Shown here piece by piece: positions 27,030 to 38,130 of a DNA stretch of 64,000 bases. Position numbers and translations under genes: made by a program. Positions within the stretch are counted from its first letter, which is position 1. Each line of letters begins with the position of its first letter. The stretch lies in contig JAGGNK010006637.1 of assembly GCA_017590115.1 (NCBI GenBank), positions 129,138 to 193,137 of the forward strand, in the 5' to 3' direction. This DNA is from Montifringilla adamsi (taxonomy: Eukaryota > Chordata > Aves > Passeriformes > Passeridae). Below the pieces are notes generated by a model. The model was not told where the DNA came from and searched no databases. It saw only the letters and a program-made list of their open reading frames with translations.

Positions 27030-28614
27030 ATCTGTGCTGCTAACCATACTTAGACTGCACTAACAGAGAGTCTGAAATCTCCACTGTTGAATAGATAGAA
27101 CTCACCTGGATGTGATCCTTAGTAAACTGGCCCTGCTTTGACTGACATTAATTAGACAACATCCATAGATCTTTTTCCATCTAAAATGTATTATAATTCT
27201 ACAGATTTTTAAAATATTATGGATCTGGCTGGTCATATCTATTCACTTCAGTCATTTAAGTCACTTCCAGTAGTTTTGCCTTTTACTGACTATTCATTTC
27301 TCAGTTTTATGAACATACTGATCTACAGATCTCACCATGACTAATTAACTTTAGTTTTATGTGGTATAAGAACTCTGGATGGAAATATGTTTTTTCTAAT
27401 TGCAGTGTTGACACAGATAGTTCCTTAATATCCTTATATTAATAGTTTCCAAAGTAGTTTTAGAGAATTAATAATACTGCACACTCATCTTTGACATGTC
27501 ATACAGGGAAAATATCATTATGGTGGAAGCTACTGCTTCTTGTAAAAATAAAAATTATCTCTGCTTTTTCATATGCAAAACTTAGAGTGAACTGAAAAAC
27601 TCATAGGTGACTTCTGGATTCCCTAGGTCCAAAAGGCCTACTTGACTAGGAAAAAATGTCCTTTTTTCCTTCAAATTCTTTGTGGGAACCTGTTGTTAAG
27701 ATAGGGTAACCTGTGGCTCAGCACCTTCTTATCAGAAACATTTCTAGGATGGGCTTGTTCAGCCTGCAGGAAAGGCTGAGACAAACTCTTAAATGTTTTC
27801 TGAATTAAGGGGTAGGTGGTTGTAGGAGAAAGACAGATAATGTTTATTTTCACTCTTTAAATCCAGGTGTAATTAAGGCTTAAAGCAAACTCAGATAGTT
27901 CACCTGGTGGTCATTCCACCCATCTCTCACCACCTAAGGGCTATGTGGAGGGGAGTGTTCGTGTGCAATTTGTCTCACCAACGGGAATGGCTAGTGTGAT
28001 GTTTCTCATGCAGGTTCAAAGTCACTTTGCCCAGGCTCCCAAATTAGTGGGAAATTTACTGAAATGCCAAATCCAAGATGGCATACTTCCCTTGTTAGCA
28101 GGTGCTCTATGCAGTACTCGGCATATTCTAGTAGTCTTTGAACAGGGACAAAGTGTATTTCTCTCAAAAATTCTGAAACTGTGTAGTTGAGCCAGTTATG
28201 CCCCATCAGATGGGATGAGTATCTTCAGGCTTACATGTGAATGTCCTGATACCTGAGGTGGGAGTTTTACACATGATCCAGTTGTGCAAGGGAGGATATG
28301 GGCATGGTAAAAGTTTATCTCACCTCACATGATCTGCTTCTTATCAGCCTTCTCTGTTACCTGGCTCAAAATCCAGCTTGCTGCCAAACAAAGGCTGGTT
28401 TGTTGTGGCCATCCTCCACTGGTGGTCATCCTCCACTTGCTCACCCCCTCTGCACCTTGGCTGTTCTTAGGCAGATCAGAGATTTTGCCACTACACACCC
28501 AAAAGCTCACCTCCCTGCTATGCTTGAGGGTGCAAATCTGCCCCCAGCAAATCACGTGCTGCTTTTGCCAGTAGCTGATTGAGTCATTAACCTTAAACAT
28601 TTTGGTCTCTCACA
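27030..28614. other. Intergenic, no gene seen
   Basis: Downstream flank of FBXL17. AT-rich unique-looking DNA up to about 27700, then more mixed composition. Short open frames overlap on both strands between 27945 and 28600 and match no family. A weak CR1-like stretch is listed separately (27740-27860). Confidence 0.7.
27740..27860 (+). mobile_element. Possible decayed CR1 fragment
   Basis: The words gggcttgttcagcctgcagg...ggctgagac recall the CR1 block that normally reads 'ggctgttcagcctgg...gaggctg'. A later aggagaaagacagataatg recalls the downstream CR1 segment. Divergence is high and the borders are guesses. Confidence 0.3.
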
Positions 28615-29090
28615 CTCCCCAGCAAAGGACACACATGGACCTGTTGGAGAAAGTCCAGAGGAGGCCACCAGGATGATGAGAGAGATGGAGCACCTCTGCT
28701 TTGAGGAAAGGCTGAGAGAATTGCGCTGGCTCAACCAGAAGAATAGAAAGCTTCAGGATGAGGTAGCTCTGGCCTTCCAGTAGCTGAAGCGAGCCCACAA
28801 AAAAGATGGAGAAGAATTTCTACAAGATCATGTAGTGACACGTCAAGGGAAATAGTTTCCAGCTGAAGGAGAGTAGGTTTAGATTAGATACAAGGAAGAA
28901 ATTCTTTACTGTGAGGGTGGTGAAGCACTAGAACAGGTTGGCCAGAGCAGCTGTGGATGCCCCATCAAGGGGGTATCAAGGTCAAGATGGAGTTCTGGGC
29001 AACTTGGTCTCTGCTAGTGTCAGAGGGATTGGAACCAAGTGGTCTTTAAAGTCTGGTCTAACCCAAGATATTGTTTGATTCTATGAAAAC
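28615..29090 (+). mobile_element. CR1 LINE fragment, 3' end, plus orientation
   Basis: A clear 5'-truncated CR1 copy. Successive diagnostic blocks are ctgttggagaaagtccagaggagg (from about 28640), ggagcacctctgctttgagga (28686), tagattagatacaaggaagaaattctttactgtgagggtggtgaagcac (28875-28930), ggatgccccatc (28955) and a degenerate tail ending gattctatga near 29085. Point changes and small indels have destroyed any coding capacity. It lies about 1.6 kb beyond the FBXL17 polyadenylation site. Confidence 0.95.
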
Positions 29091-29390
29091 AAGCTTTAAT
29101 CCCTTTTAAATGAGAAAATAGCCCTAATAATAATAATTAACAAACAGTTAATTTTTTCAGGCTTTCAGCTGGGCTCCTCATGAGCTCAATGATGTCCACA
29201 CAGATTATCAAGATAAATATGGCCTTGGTGATTCTTCATAAACTGTGGTGTTGACAGGAGCAAAATCAAGAGAAGCAGCAGGTCACATACATTTTTATTT
29301 TATGAAAACAGAAATCCAAAGCAAGCTTTCTTTAGGTCATGGGATCTTGAACAAGGAAAGGAAAAGGACTGTTATGTCTAATAAATAATT
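29091..29390. other. Spacer between two CR1 copies, nothing recognised
   Basis: AT-rich DNA with a short (taa)n-like stretch near 29127-29140. No gene or repeat family was recognised. Confidence 0.6.
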
Positions 29391-29432
29391 AGGATAGGAT
29401 AGGATAGGATAGGATAGGATAGGATAGGATAG
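29391..29432. repeat. (AGGAT)8 microsatellite
   Basis: Eight perfect tandem copies of the pentamer aggat plus two bases. The array abuts the 3' end of a minus-strand CR1 element, so it probably expanded from that element's short tail repeats. It is long and pure enough to be polymorphic. Confidence 0.97.
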
Positions 29433-29608
29433 ACTATTTCTGTTGGAAGGCATCTGTAGTGACCAACTAGTCCAACTATCTGACAGTACTGAGCAACAAA
29501 GGGCATCATCCAAAAGCCTCTCGAACACTGACAGGCTTGGGGCATTGATCATCTGCCCAGGAAGCCTGTTCCTGTGCTTGACCACTCTCTTGAAGAAATG
29601 CTTTGCAA
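29433..29608 (-). mobile_element. CR1 LINE fragment, 3' end, minus orientation
   Basis: In minus orientation the segment carries the CR1 3'-end blocks: ttggaaggcatct, agtccaactatctgac, aaaagcctctcgaacactgacaggcttgggg, a gcctgttcc box at about 29563 and cttgaccactctcttgaagaaatgctt. The wording resembles the CR1-J type common in songbirds, which hints at, but does not prove, a passerine source. It is truncated at its 5' side to about 175 bp. Confidence 0.9.
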
Positions 29609-31639
29609 AACAACAATGGTAGAAGCATGCATGAAAAGAATATGATGATACCTGACCTCGTAAACATTCAGATTTGTATTTTAAAGCAGGTGAGGGTTTA
29701 TGCTGCTTATTTATGAAACCCCATATTAACAGAGAGTCACTTTAAAGCAGATCCATTTAAAGAGTCCATTACAATAAAATATTTAAAACAATGTTAACTT
29801 GCCTCCTGTAATTTTTTTCTTACAGATTTTCCCCTGAGTGATCTGTGATATTGGCAGTATATAAGTGACTGAGATTTTTATCTGAAGTCCTGGTATACTT
29901 AGAAGCAGAGGTGTGAAGCTCTTTTTTCAAATGACAGACACCCTGGGAGATGCTCCAAGCTTGAGCATGTGGAATCTACCATAGATTGGCACTACTGAAA
30001 AGCCAAATAATTCTTTGTGATAATAGCTGTGCTCTGCCAATCTAAACAGGGTAGGTACAAGGTCACATTTTGTGACCCATATTTTATGGGGTCTTTTATT
30101 TCCAAGTGGTGCTTTACTAAAAGCCTCCCTGTGCTAGGCTCTTTGGATGTATTTTCAACATGCAATCATTGTAGATTACATAGTTGCTGAAAAATTGGGG
30201 AAAAGTTCAGATGTTCCTCTGGCTCTTTGTCTGCATTAGGCTCAGATTAACACAAATTGGCTGAATCACACACGGCATTGTGGCTGTGGTTGCTTAACTG
30301 GAGCTACTTTCACAAGCTGGAGTAAGGTAGCATGGAATAAAGGTCTGTGTAACAGCTGCATCTTTACATCTGTTAGAAAGAAACTGAGGCAAAAATTCTT
30401 CAATTTATTTTTAGGGTTGGGTTTTTTGTAAAGGCTGTCAGGATTATATAAGTTAAATCCAAGTGTTTCAGCTTTATAAAGTTTTGCTAGTGAGTTGTGT
30501 TTCAGGTTTATTTGGGGGCTAAAGTCAACAAAAACAGCAAGCTGAACTGTTTCCTCTACAATATTTAGGTAGGTCTTTCTCTATATAGCTGATGAAAAGT
30601 GTTTGTGTTTAAATGGATGTTAGAAGTCTTGAAATGAAAAATTTTACAATGAGGATTATTGGGCATTTCCAGCTGCTGTGAAGTTATAAAGACTTCTGGA
30701 CTGAAAATTTCATAATCTCATGCTTTCATCATGTACCCTATTGCAAAATGCTACAGCCTTTGGTGTTTTCAAAATACCAGCTTTTAGAGAAAGCTGCAAG
30801 AATATTCTCAGCAGCACTAACTCTCAGTGCACACACTTAACTTGTCCCAGGTGCCTTGCTTTGGCTTCTCCTTGAACCAAGATCAACATCTCAGTTCTTA
30901 CATTTAAAGGACTAAAAGGTTGTCTTTGTGCTGTTGTTTTAATCTCTGGTCACCTCTCCCAACCACATAATGTGAGTCATGGTCTCTGAAGCAATATAAA
31001 TTAATCTCTGCTGTAAGGGATGGGTATTTTTTTGTCTTAAATAGGCAGTAATATTTATATACAAAGCAAATGCTTCATATCCTTCTTTCCTTGGAGACAA
31101 ATGAGAAACAAATGTAGTGAATGTTAATCACCTTGCTTGAGTCTTTCATGGGTGTTCAAATACCGAGGTCAATGAGAAAGCTAGAAAATAGAAAAAAAAA
31201 AATTTCCTGAAGAGAAACACAGCAAGGATTTGCTTCCTTGTTAGGGAGTAAATAAACCTGGAAATCATTAATAGTAACCAAAAAGGTTGTAGCTAAAACA
31301 AAATTACTTTTTAATGACCCTGCAGAAATTTGAAATTAAAAGTCCAAAGAAGGTCATGACTTCATGATCTTCTCAATAGAAACAATGGAAGAGTTTGTTC
31401 ATTAGACGTTGCTTTCACTAGGCACTGCATTTTCCAGGACATGGCATTCATTTCCGTGACTGCACTTCTCTTGGTAGCAAGAGCTGTGCCAGGAGCACTG
31501 CTGGACTCTCAGGTCACTCTGCCTATCACTGGGATGCTCTTGGCCTTGTGGCTGTAAAAACATTCAGATGCCTAATATCCATCTCCTTAGGTTCCCTGAA
31601 TACAGCTGTGACTTTCTGAGGGCAGGAATGGCACAGGCA
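29609..31639. other. Intergenic, no gene or repeat recognised
   Basis: Unique-looking AT-rich DNA with short frames only. No splice-bounded coding segment, RNA gene or repeat family could be supported. Confidence 0.65.
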
Positions 31640-32070
31640 TGAGTTGTCCCATGTCTGTCGGCCTCAGCACTAGAGAGCTATCCCAGGCAAGTTCAATCTA
31701 CTCACAAAGACATAGCTCCGTGGCTCATCTGTTTTTTGCAGGGTGTGGTTATCACTGGTTATCAGTGTCAAGGGTTCCAACTCAGCCCTGCTCCTGCCCA
31801 GCACTGTGCCCCAGAGCCCCTTGCTGCTGCAGTGGATCTCACTCTGTGCAGGGCAGCAGTCCTTTCCAGCCCTCCGGTGGAGCAGAGGCCAGGGAAAGCC
31901 CTTCACCCAGCCAGGTAGCCATGGGCCAGCTGCACCTTTGACACACAGGTCCCTCCTGCCTCTATCCCTGGCTGCCAGGCAGTCAAGGGGGCCTGTAGGA
32001 TGGGACAAGGCAGCAAAGGTTCTAAGCCAGGCTGACAGGGGTACAGTGGGTACAGTGCTGAGGAGGTGAC
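31640..32070. other. GC-richer block with overlapping open frames, unidentified
   Basis: Composition rises sharply from the AT-rich surroundings, and frames of 60 to 112 codons are open on both strands over the same DNA. That is expected from low stop-codon density rather than from coding. The predicted peptides show no domain I recognise. It could be a degraded transposable element or simply a GC-rich island. Confidence 0.4.
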
Positions 32071-34804
32071 ATCACCATGAGGGTTCCTGGATTCTTACAG
32101 AGCAGGAAATGCTGGCAAACAAACCTACAGTTTTCTCCCCACAGCTTGTTCACAAGTTGAGCTTTCCTGCTGTAGACCAGACTTTGTCACCAATCCCCTT
32201 TAGGGTCTGAATGAATCACTATTTTTTAGCAAAATTTTCTGAACACAGAACTTAAATTAAGAAATATTTCTGCATTTAATTCTTTCTCCAGCACTACAGA
32301 TATTGAAGTTCTTTTGCTAGCATAAAGAGCAAATTACCTGCTGACCTTTCTGTTTGAATATATGCCATATCCTTGATATTCTCTTGTGTTTGGCTTCAGA
32401 AACAGTTAAAGGCAGGAAGACTACTTGTATTGCATTAGCCAGAGATAGAAGAATAACACATTTATGAATCAGTGTAATCCAGTCATTGGTTTATGGATGC
32501 AAAGTCCTTCAGGGACTGTCACAAATTCCCAACTGTCTGTGAGAGCTAAATTTTGCAATTGCATCTCTGAGCTATCTGCAAGGCATGTAAAATCATATAT
32601 ATCCAGGCAGCTCTCTGTGACTTTGCATCTGCAAAGGATTGAGAACTATTCCAGCAAGGATGTGCAGTAAATTAAGCTCAAGAAATTTGCCTGTGAAAAA
32701 ATTGCCTCTGAAAAATAAATCTGGGTAAATCTTCCATGGGTAGAAATCTCCTTAGCAGAGGTAGGGTTGAGCAAATGCAGACAGCTGTTAAATACTGAAA
32801 TTATTACCAGCCCTCAGAAACTTATTTTTCCCACCTTTATATGTTTCTGTCTGTACTCATAAATTTTTCAATGAAGTTTTGTTGATATTCTAGAAAACAA
32901 GAGAAATATCACATCTGGATCCATTTTAAAAAGAAAAAAAGAAAAAAAGAAAAAAAAAGAAAAGCAGAATGAAGCAAAACCCACCAAAGCTATCGTTTAA
33001 CTTTCTTAAATGTTCTGCAGTCCAGTGTATCAAAGCATAAGGATAAGATCTGGTACTTGGCAGAAGCAAGGATGCCTTGGATAGGATCTATGTAGGATCT
33101 TTGCCAACATGACAGAACATTTTTAGGAAGTGGCAATGGCAACAATAAAGGAAAAGAAATTTCCTGTAAGATCATTTCTTCATTTCTAGTCTGGGAAATT
33201 TCCCTTTATGCCTAGGAGAGGATAAAATTGCATTGCTATAGTGTGAACATGTGGGAATAAGAGAAATAGATGAATGGGAAACAAAAAAAATAAACCCCCC
33301 CTTGATACAGATAGTGACTAAAGGGTAATTCTTTGCATCATCAGGATATAACAGACAAGAACCACAGGTATAAGAGAAAGGGTAAGAATTTCCAAAGCCT
33401 CTGCATTTAGATGAGTAAGTCCTTGGGGCATATTGGAAATTTAACAGGAGGTGGCCATACACTATTATGATAAAGGCCACAGAAACTTCTGTCTTGTAAG
33501 TCAAGCTTGCAGCAATAAAAGCAAAAAGAAGGACTTCCTTGCTTCATGTACATCCGTCCTTCCCTCCCCTTGTTGGTTGCTGTCTAATAATGGGAAAAGT
33601 CTTTCCTTCTGACAGAAAGCACAAATGAAATAAATGAGAAACAAGTGATATGTAGATTGTGCTTCCTTTTAGGATGTCTGCAAACCCACCAGCCTAACTT
33701 GCTGGCAGCTACATTTCAATGACTTTTTAATGTGTTGACTTGCCTAGACTCATCCCTGAAGTATTTTTTTAACCACAGTCTTCAAGGCTCAGTTATACTC
33801 GCTTCTAAACCATTGATACTGCACTAGCATTTTAATATCAGTTAACTAAAACATACTGTGGAGGCCACTTCATTGTCATTATAGTGATCTATGTTCTTAT
33901 ATATGTGTTAGTGATATTTATCATACACCTTGTTCTTGACCTTTTGCTTAAAAGATACTTGGTACAAATGTTAATACTGAGTACTTAGTATTAAACACTA
34001 TCATCAGTAGTAGGGCTAATACTCAGTAACACTGAATATCCTTTGTAGCTGAAGTCACAAGACTTTAAAGAGTAGACTGCTACCCTTCTAATTTTGAGCA
34101 AACTTTGTCTTTATTCTCTTAAGAGTCCCTATAGATGCATAGGGCATCTCTGAAAATTGTGTTACCTATTGTAGTCTCCAAGTAAGCAACATACAGGAGC
34201 TGGCAGCTGGAATCACTAGCCATAATGTGCCACCTCTTCTCTTGGATCAGGGGATCAGGCTTGAGGGAGTTGCTGAGGGCTAACCATTCAACGACCCATC
34301 AAAACTGAGATGTGGATTTGGGCTCCCTTGGCCTCAGTTACAGCCTTAAAACTGACTTCCATACTCCCTAAGTCAGAATTTGCCCTTTTAAGTTAGGTAG
34401 TCTAAGCTGAGGACCTACCTAAAAATCCACAAACATAGGTGGTCTACTATTGAGTCTAACCTGAGTTACATCAATTTTTGAGGACTCCAAGGAGGTTGAA
34501 GTTTTTAAAACCTATGAAAAGCATAGCTTGTGTAAAGTTCTTGTTGGTGAAAAGAGCAAAAAGGTCTTTCTCAGGTCAGTCAGAAAGTGAGAAAAGAGTT
34601 AATACTACTTTTTAACAAGTTTGAAATGAGCCTTAACAGTGGCTTATACAAAAAAAAATTTTTTACAAATTACTGCACTGCTGAAATAGAGGTATCTCTC
34701 ATAGTAGTGCAGACATAATTATAAAGTAGGTATTTAATGTACCTTTACCTTAAATCTTCAAACTGAGAACACAGTATTAACCACTTTTTACAGTGCTATC
34801 TATT
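32071..34804. other. Intergenic, mostly featureless
   Basis: AT-rich DNA. A purine-only A/G run at 32928-32964 is listed separately. No gene was recognised. Confidence 0.65.
32928..32964. repeat. A-rich (A7-8G)n tract
   Basis: An all-purine run of adenines interrupted by G about every 8 bases. Simple sequence; not obviously attached to any retroelement. Confidence 0.85.
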
Positions 34805-34870
34805 CAAGCAGTTGGTTGTATTGTTTTATCAAGAGCAGTTGGTTGTATTTTGTTTTATCAAGAACCGTTG
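34805..34870. repeat. Short tandem duplication (about 25-29 bp units)
   Basis: Unit 1 (34805-34829) and unit 2 (34830-34858) share a core of cagttggttgtatt and gttttat, with two small insertions in unit 2. A partial third copy (caagaaccgttg, 34859-34870) follows. Local slippage or duplication in intergenic DNA. Confidence 0.85.
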
Positions 34871-35984
34871 ACACTACAACAATATTAATACTTCCAACAA
34901 AACTGACAAGAGACCTTCAGAATTTGATACCTTTTGTATTTTAAGTGGTTACAGAAGTAAACCTTCTTTTCCCAGTATGTTCTAACAAGAATGGTAGAAT
35001 ATCACTTAGTCCCTTCTGCTTGCTTCTGCTCTCTTCCTAGATGCAATTTCTTCTCCATGTGCACTTTTCTCCCCCACCCCCCAAAAAATGCACTGTCATT
35101 CATCTTGGTGTTTCATTCTTCATTCTTTACTACACAAAATGAAAGTTGGTCTCTCACCTTCAATCTGTTTAATAGAAAAATCAAACTATGAAATGGAAAA
35201 CCAGCAAAGAACCTGGTACAGATCCGCATTCCAATGAAATCAACAAAAACAAGACACATCAGCAGTAGGATGCATCACATAATCCACACCTACTCCAAAT
35301 CAATAGGAGACAGACTACTGTGGCTACTGTGACATTCTCTATGAGTTGGCTAGTTAACAGAATGTATTTAGGGAAAATGAACCTATTAAATAGTATTTCT
35401 GGGCATTTGCACTGTTAACACCCATCAATCTCAATAAGTCTTGGCACTTGAATTTAGTTGATAGGCCACATTTCTACTGCTCTTTCTGCTCAGTTTCAGA
35501 ATCCTTCACTTCAGACTTCAAATATAACAGATCTGGGGGAATATTAGTCTTTTATTTCAGTGGTGCATTTAATAAAATAATGAAGACAGAAAATCCAAAA
35601 TTCTCTTCTTTGGCCATCTGCAGTTCCATCTCTCCCTCTTAAATTTTGCTCTACCTATCTTCAAAGTTAAATTTCTTTCATCCTTTGCATTATTTAGCAT
35701 CTTCCCTTCCTATCCTCTTCCCACTCCACTTCCCCAAGGAAAAAAAATTACATTTAGGGTCAGTTTAGTACAGTTGCATATCTTCCATTTTGAATACGTC
35801 TCTGTTTCACTTTGTGACCCGTGGCTGTGAAAAGTGGCACAGTTTCATGTTCCTAATAGAATAAAAATTATGGTGTGCTGCTTTTTCTACCATTTCTTCA
35901 TTCCCCTAAACTAGAAAAACAATAGACCTTTGCCTCAGAGACATTATCATGGAGATTAATTTGGTGACATGTAACAAGATGAGC
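34871..35984. other. Intergenic, no gene recognised
   Basis: Mixed AT-rich and pyrimidine-rich sequence (for example around 35640-35740). Only short, unsupported frames. Confidence 0.6.
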
Positions 35985-36600
35985 ATTTTTCTTTTTTAAC
36001 CTCACAAACCTTCTGTATTTCCAATCGAAATTTTAAACTGATATTTCTGTAGCATTTACACTGACAAGCAAGTGGGCTTTTAATAATTTACCCATGTTGC
36101 AGCAAAGAGGCGGGGAAGGACTGCAAGTTTAAAACACGAAGGAGAAAAGTTAATTTAAAGTGATGTTTGGTAAAAAGTCCCCTTTGAGATCCTGTTGTGT
36201 AATTGAACAGATTAAGAGAACTGACAGTAACTTCACGGTATGCCTAAGTGGAGGTCTCTACGGGTCAGCTCTCGGATCTTGTGCCGACACGTTAAACAAG
36301 TTTGTCAATTTTCCATCAGATTGATTTTTCTCACAGGTCTGGAAGCCTCATCTCATTTCATCTTATTTCCACAGGGGTCCTTAACATTGCAAACTGCCAT
36401 TTACTTTTGTCTCAAAGTGTGAGGAATGATTTTTATCTCTGAGTGGCAATCCCGGCAGGCAGCTCCGGCACTGCTTATAATGTTGCACATTGTCCTCCCT
36501 CACCAACTGGGGTTTCTTTTGTGTTTTTCCCCTCTTCGGGGATGATGTGGATTTTTAGAATACAATCAAAATAATTATTAACAGAATGTACTTAGGGCAA
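35985..36600. promoter_or_regulatory. Candidate conserved non-coding element or enhancer (unproven)
   Basis: This interval stands out from its surroundings by clustered CpGs (gaggcgggg near 36108, tctacgggtcagctctcggatc near 36256 and gccgacacg near 36282). It has mixed-complexity sequence, many transcription-factor-like AT words, no repeat signature and no extended coding frame. Its distance from FBXL17 is about 9 kb. Long-range regulatory elements are common in gene deserts beside developmental genes such as EFNA5. Evidence is texture only. Confidence 0.35.
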
Positions 36601-37559
36601 ATGTCTGTAGTCTCTGAAGTGAACAAAAAAAGCAACAGAAACCATGGAGTTTTTTCTTTGCAGTTTTCAGCATAATGAGAGGTCAGCTTGAGAAAATATG
36701 ATGTCTCTGGGAAGGTCACAGGGAAGAGTATTAACCTCTCTTTACATTTCCATGTCTATTATCCCCTCCTGTTAATGTCAAGGGAAGTTATGTGCACAAA
36801 ATAGAGAGCATGCTTCTGAATAGGTGAATGCTGCTGAAGATTATAATGATATATATTTGAATTAATTGCTCTAATGACAAGAATCTACTCTTACTCCACA
36901 CCAAGTTAAATAAGTGCAAAATTTGTCTGAAAGCCTGTGGGACCTAGTGGTATTCTCAGATGGGTTGTGCAAACATGCAGTCCCCTTGACACAAATTAAG
37001 CTACTAGGAACTTAACCACTTGGTTGACCTAATGACCTCTTGATGAAAGAAGACTGCCATTTAGATCAGTGGTATGAGGATGAAATCATAGGACACCCCA
37101 ATCCCCATGTTTTCTGTTGCCTCCACCTCTGATTGTCCTTTCCACTTATGAAAACTGGCTGTAGTCAATCATTAAAACCATAATTACTCTCACACTCTTT
37201 GTAAGAATTTCACACAAACATCAGCATCTAAGACAGATACAAAGTAATGAACCCAGTTCTGAATTTTCTTACATTGTCTTGCCAAAAACACGGTAAGATT
37301 CATCATCCCTTCTTTTGGAGTCTTGTACTACATCCAATTTTTAATACAAATGCAAATAAGTTTCATTAATTTTTCTCCAAAATGTGATATACTCAACCTA
37401 ATTAAGTGATCAAAGACAATGTGGAAGTTACAAAGTCATTTGGTAATAAGCAATTCATCACTTAATATTTGCCACAATTTTGAAATCCTTGTAAAAAATA
37501 TGGAGGGGGAAAAGAAAAAAAAAACCAAACAGCAAAGCAGACCTTGTAGTGACAATTTT
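36601..37559. other. Intergenic, no gene recognised
   Basis: AT-rich unique-looking DNA with an A-rich stretch around 37508-37525. Nothing else supported. Confidence 0.6.
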
Positions 37560-38130
37560 TACTGCTAGTATGACTGGACAGGAAAGGAATTAGAACTGCT
37601 GAACTGGTGGTCCATGGGGCACTTCCAAGCTAGGAGGAAGCACTGGATGCCAGCCCAGCCCTACACAGCTGGCATGGGAGACGACAGTCCCTGATAGGCC
37701 AGGTGTGCATCCAGCTGTGCTGTTTACTCAGGGGCCAGGGAAAGGGGTGGATAACCCAGGAAAGCCCCTGGGAACCTCAGCTGGAGCCACATCAGGCTGA
37801 TTCTTCACCTCAGACTATGAAAGGGGTGGTGCAGATCTGACCACCACCTGCGAAGAGCATGGCGGGGAGGATGGGAAGATGCCCTTGGGGTCAGTCCATG
37901 GGGGCTACAGTTAGGGAGGCCAGGCCAGAGGCTCAGGAGCCAGGGTCACGATGAGAAAGTGAGGAGCTGGGAAAGAGGAGGGTATTGAGTGTTTCTGCCC
38001 TCCCTTCTGCCTTCTCTCCTTTCTTGTTGAACTTTCTGTGGATAGTAATGATCCAAGGGTGCTTTTACTGGAGGAGACAACAACGTGCACAGCCCCAGAT
38101 GTCCTCAAGGCATTCACTTGCCAGAGAGAA
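37560..38130. other. GC-richer block, unidentified (possible old transposable element)
   Basis: Abrupt rise in G+C with purine-rich runs (ggggccagggaaaggggtgg near 37732, gcggggaggatgggaag near 37862) bounded by AT-rich DNA on both sides. I could not match it to CR1 or an LTR family and see no clear terminal repeats. Frames across it are short on both strands. Confidence 0.4.

Noticed and set aside
28298..28600. Overlapping open frames of 81-94 codons on both strands
   Set aside because: Open on both strands in a locally GC-rich stretch, with no recognisable product.
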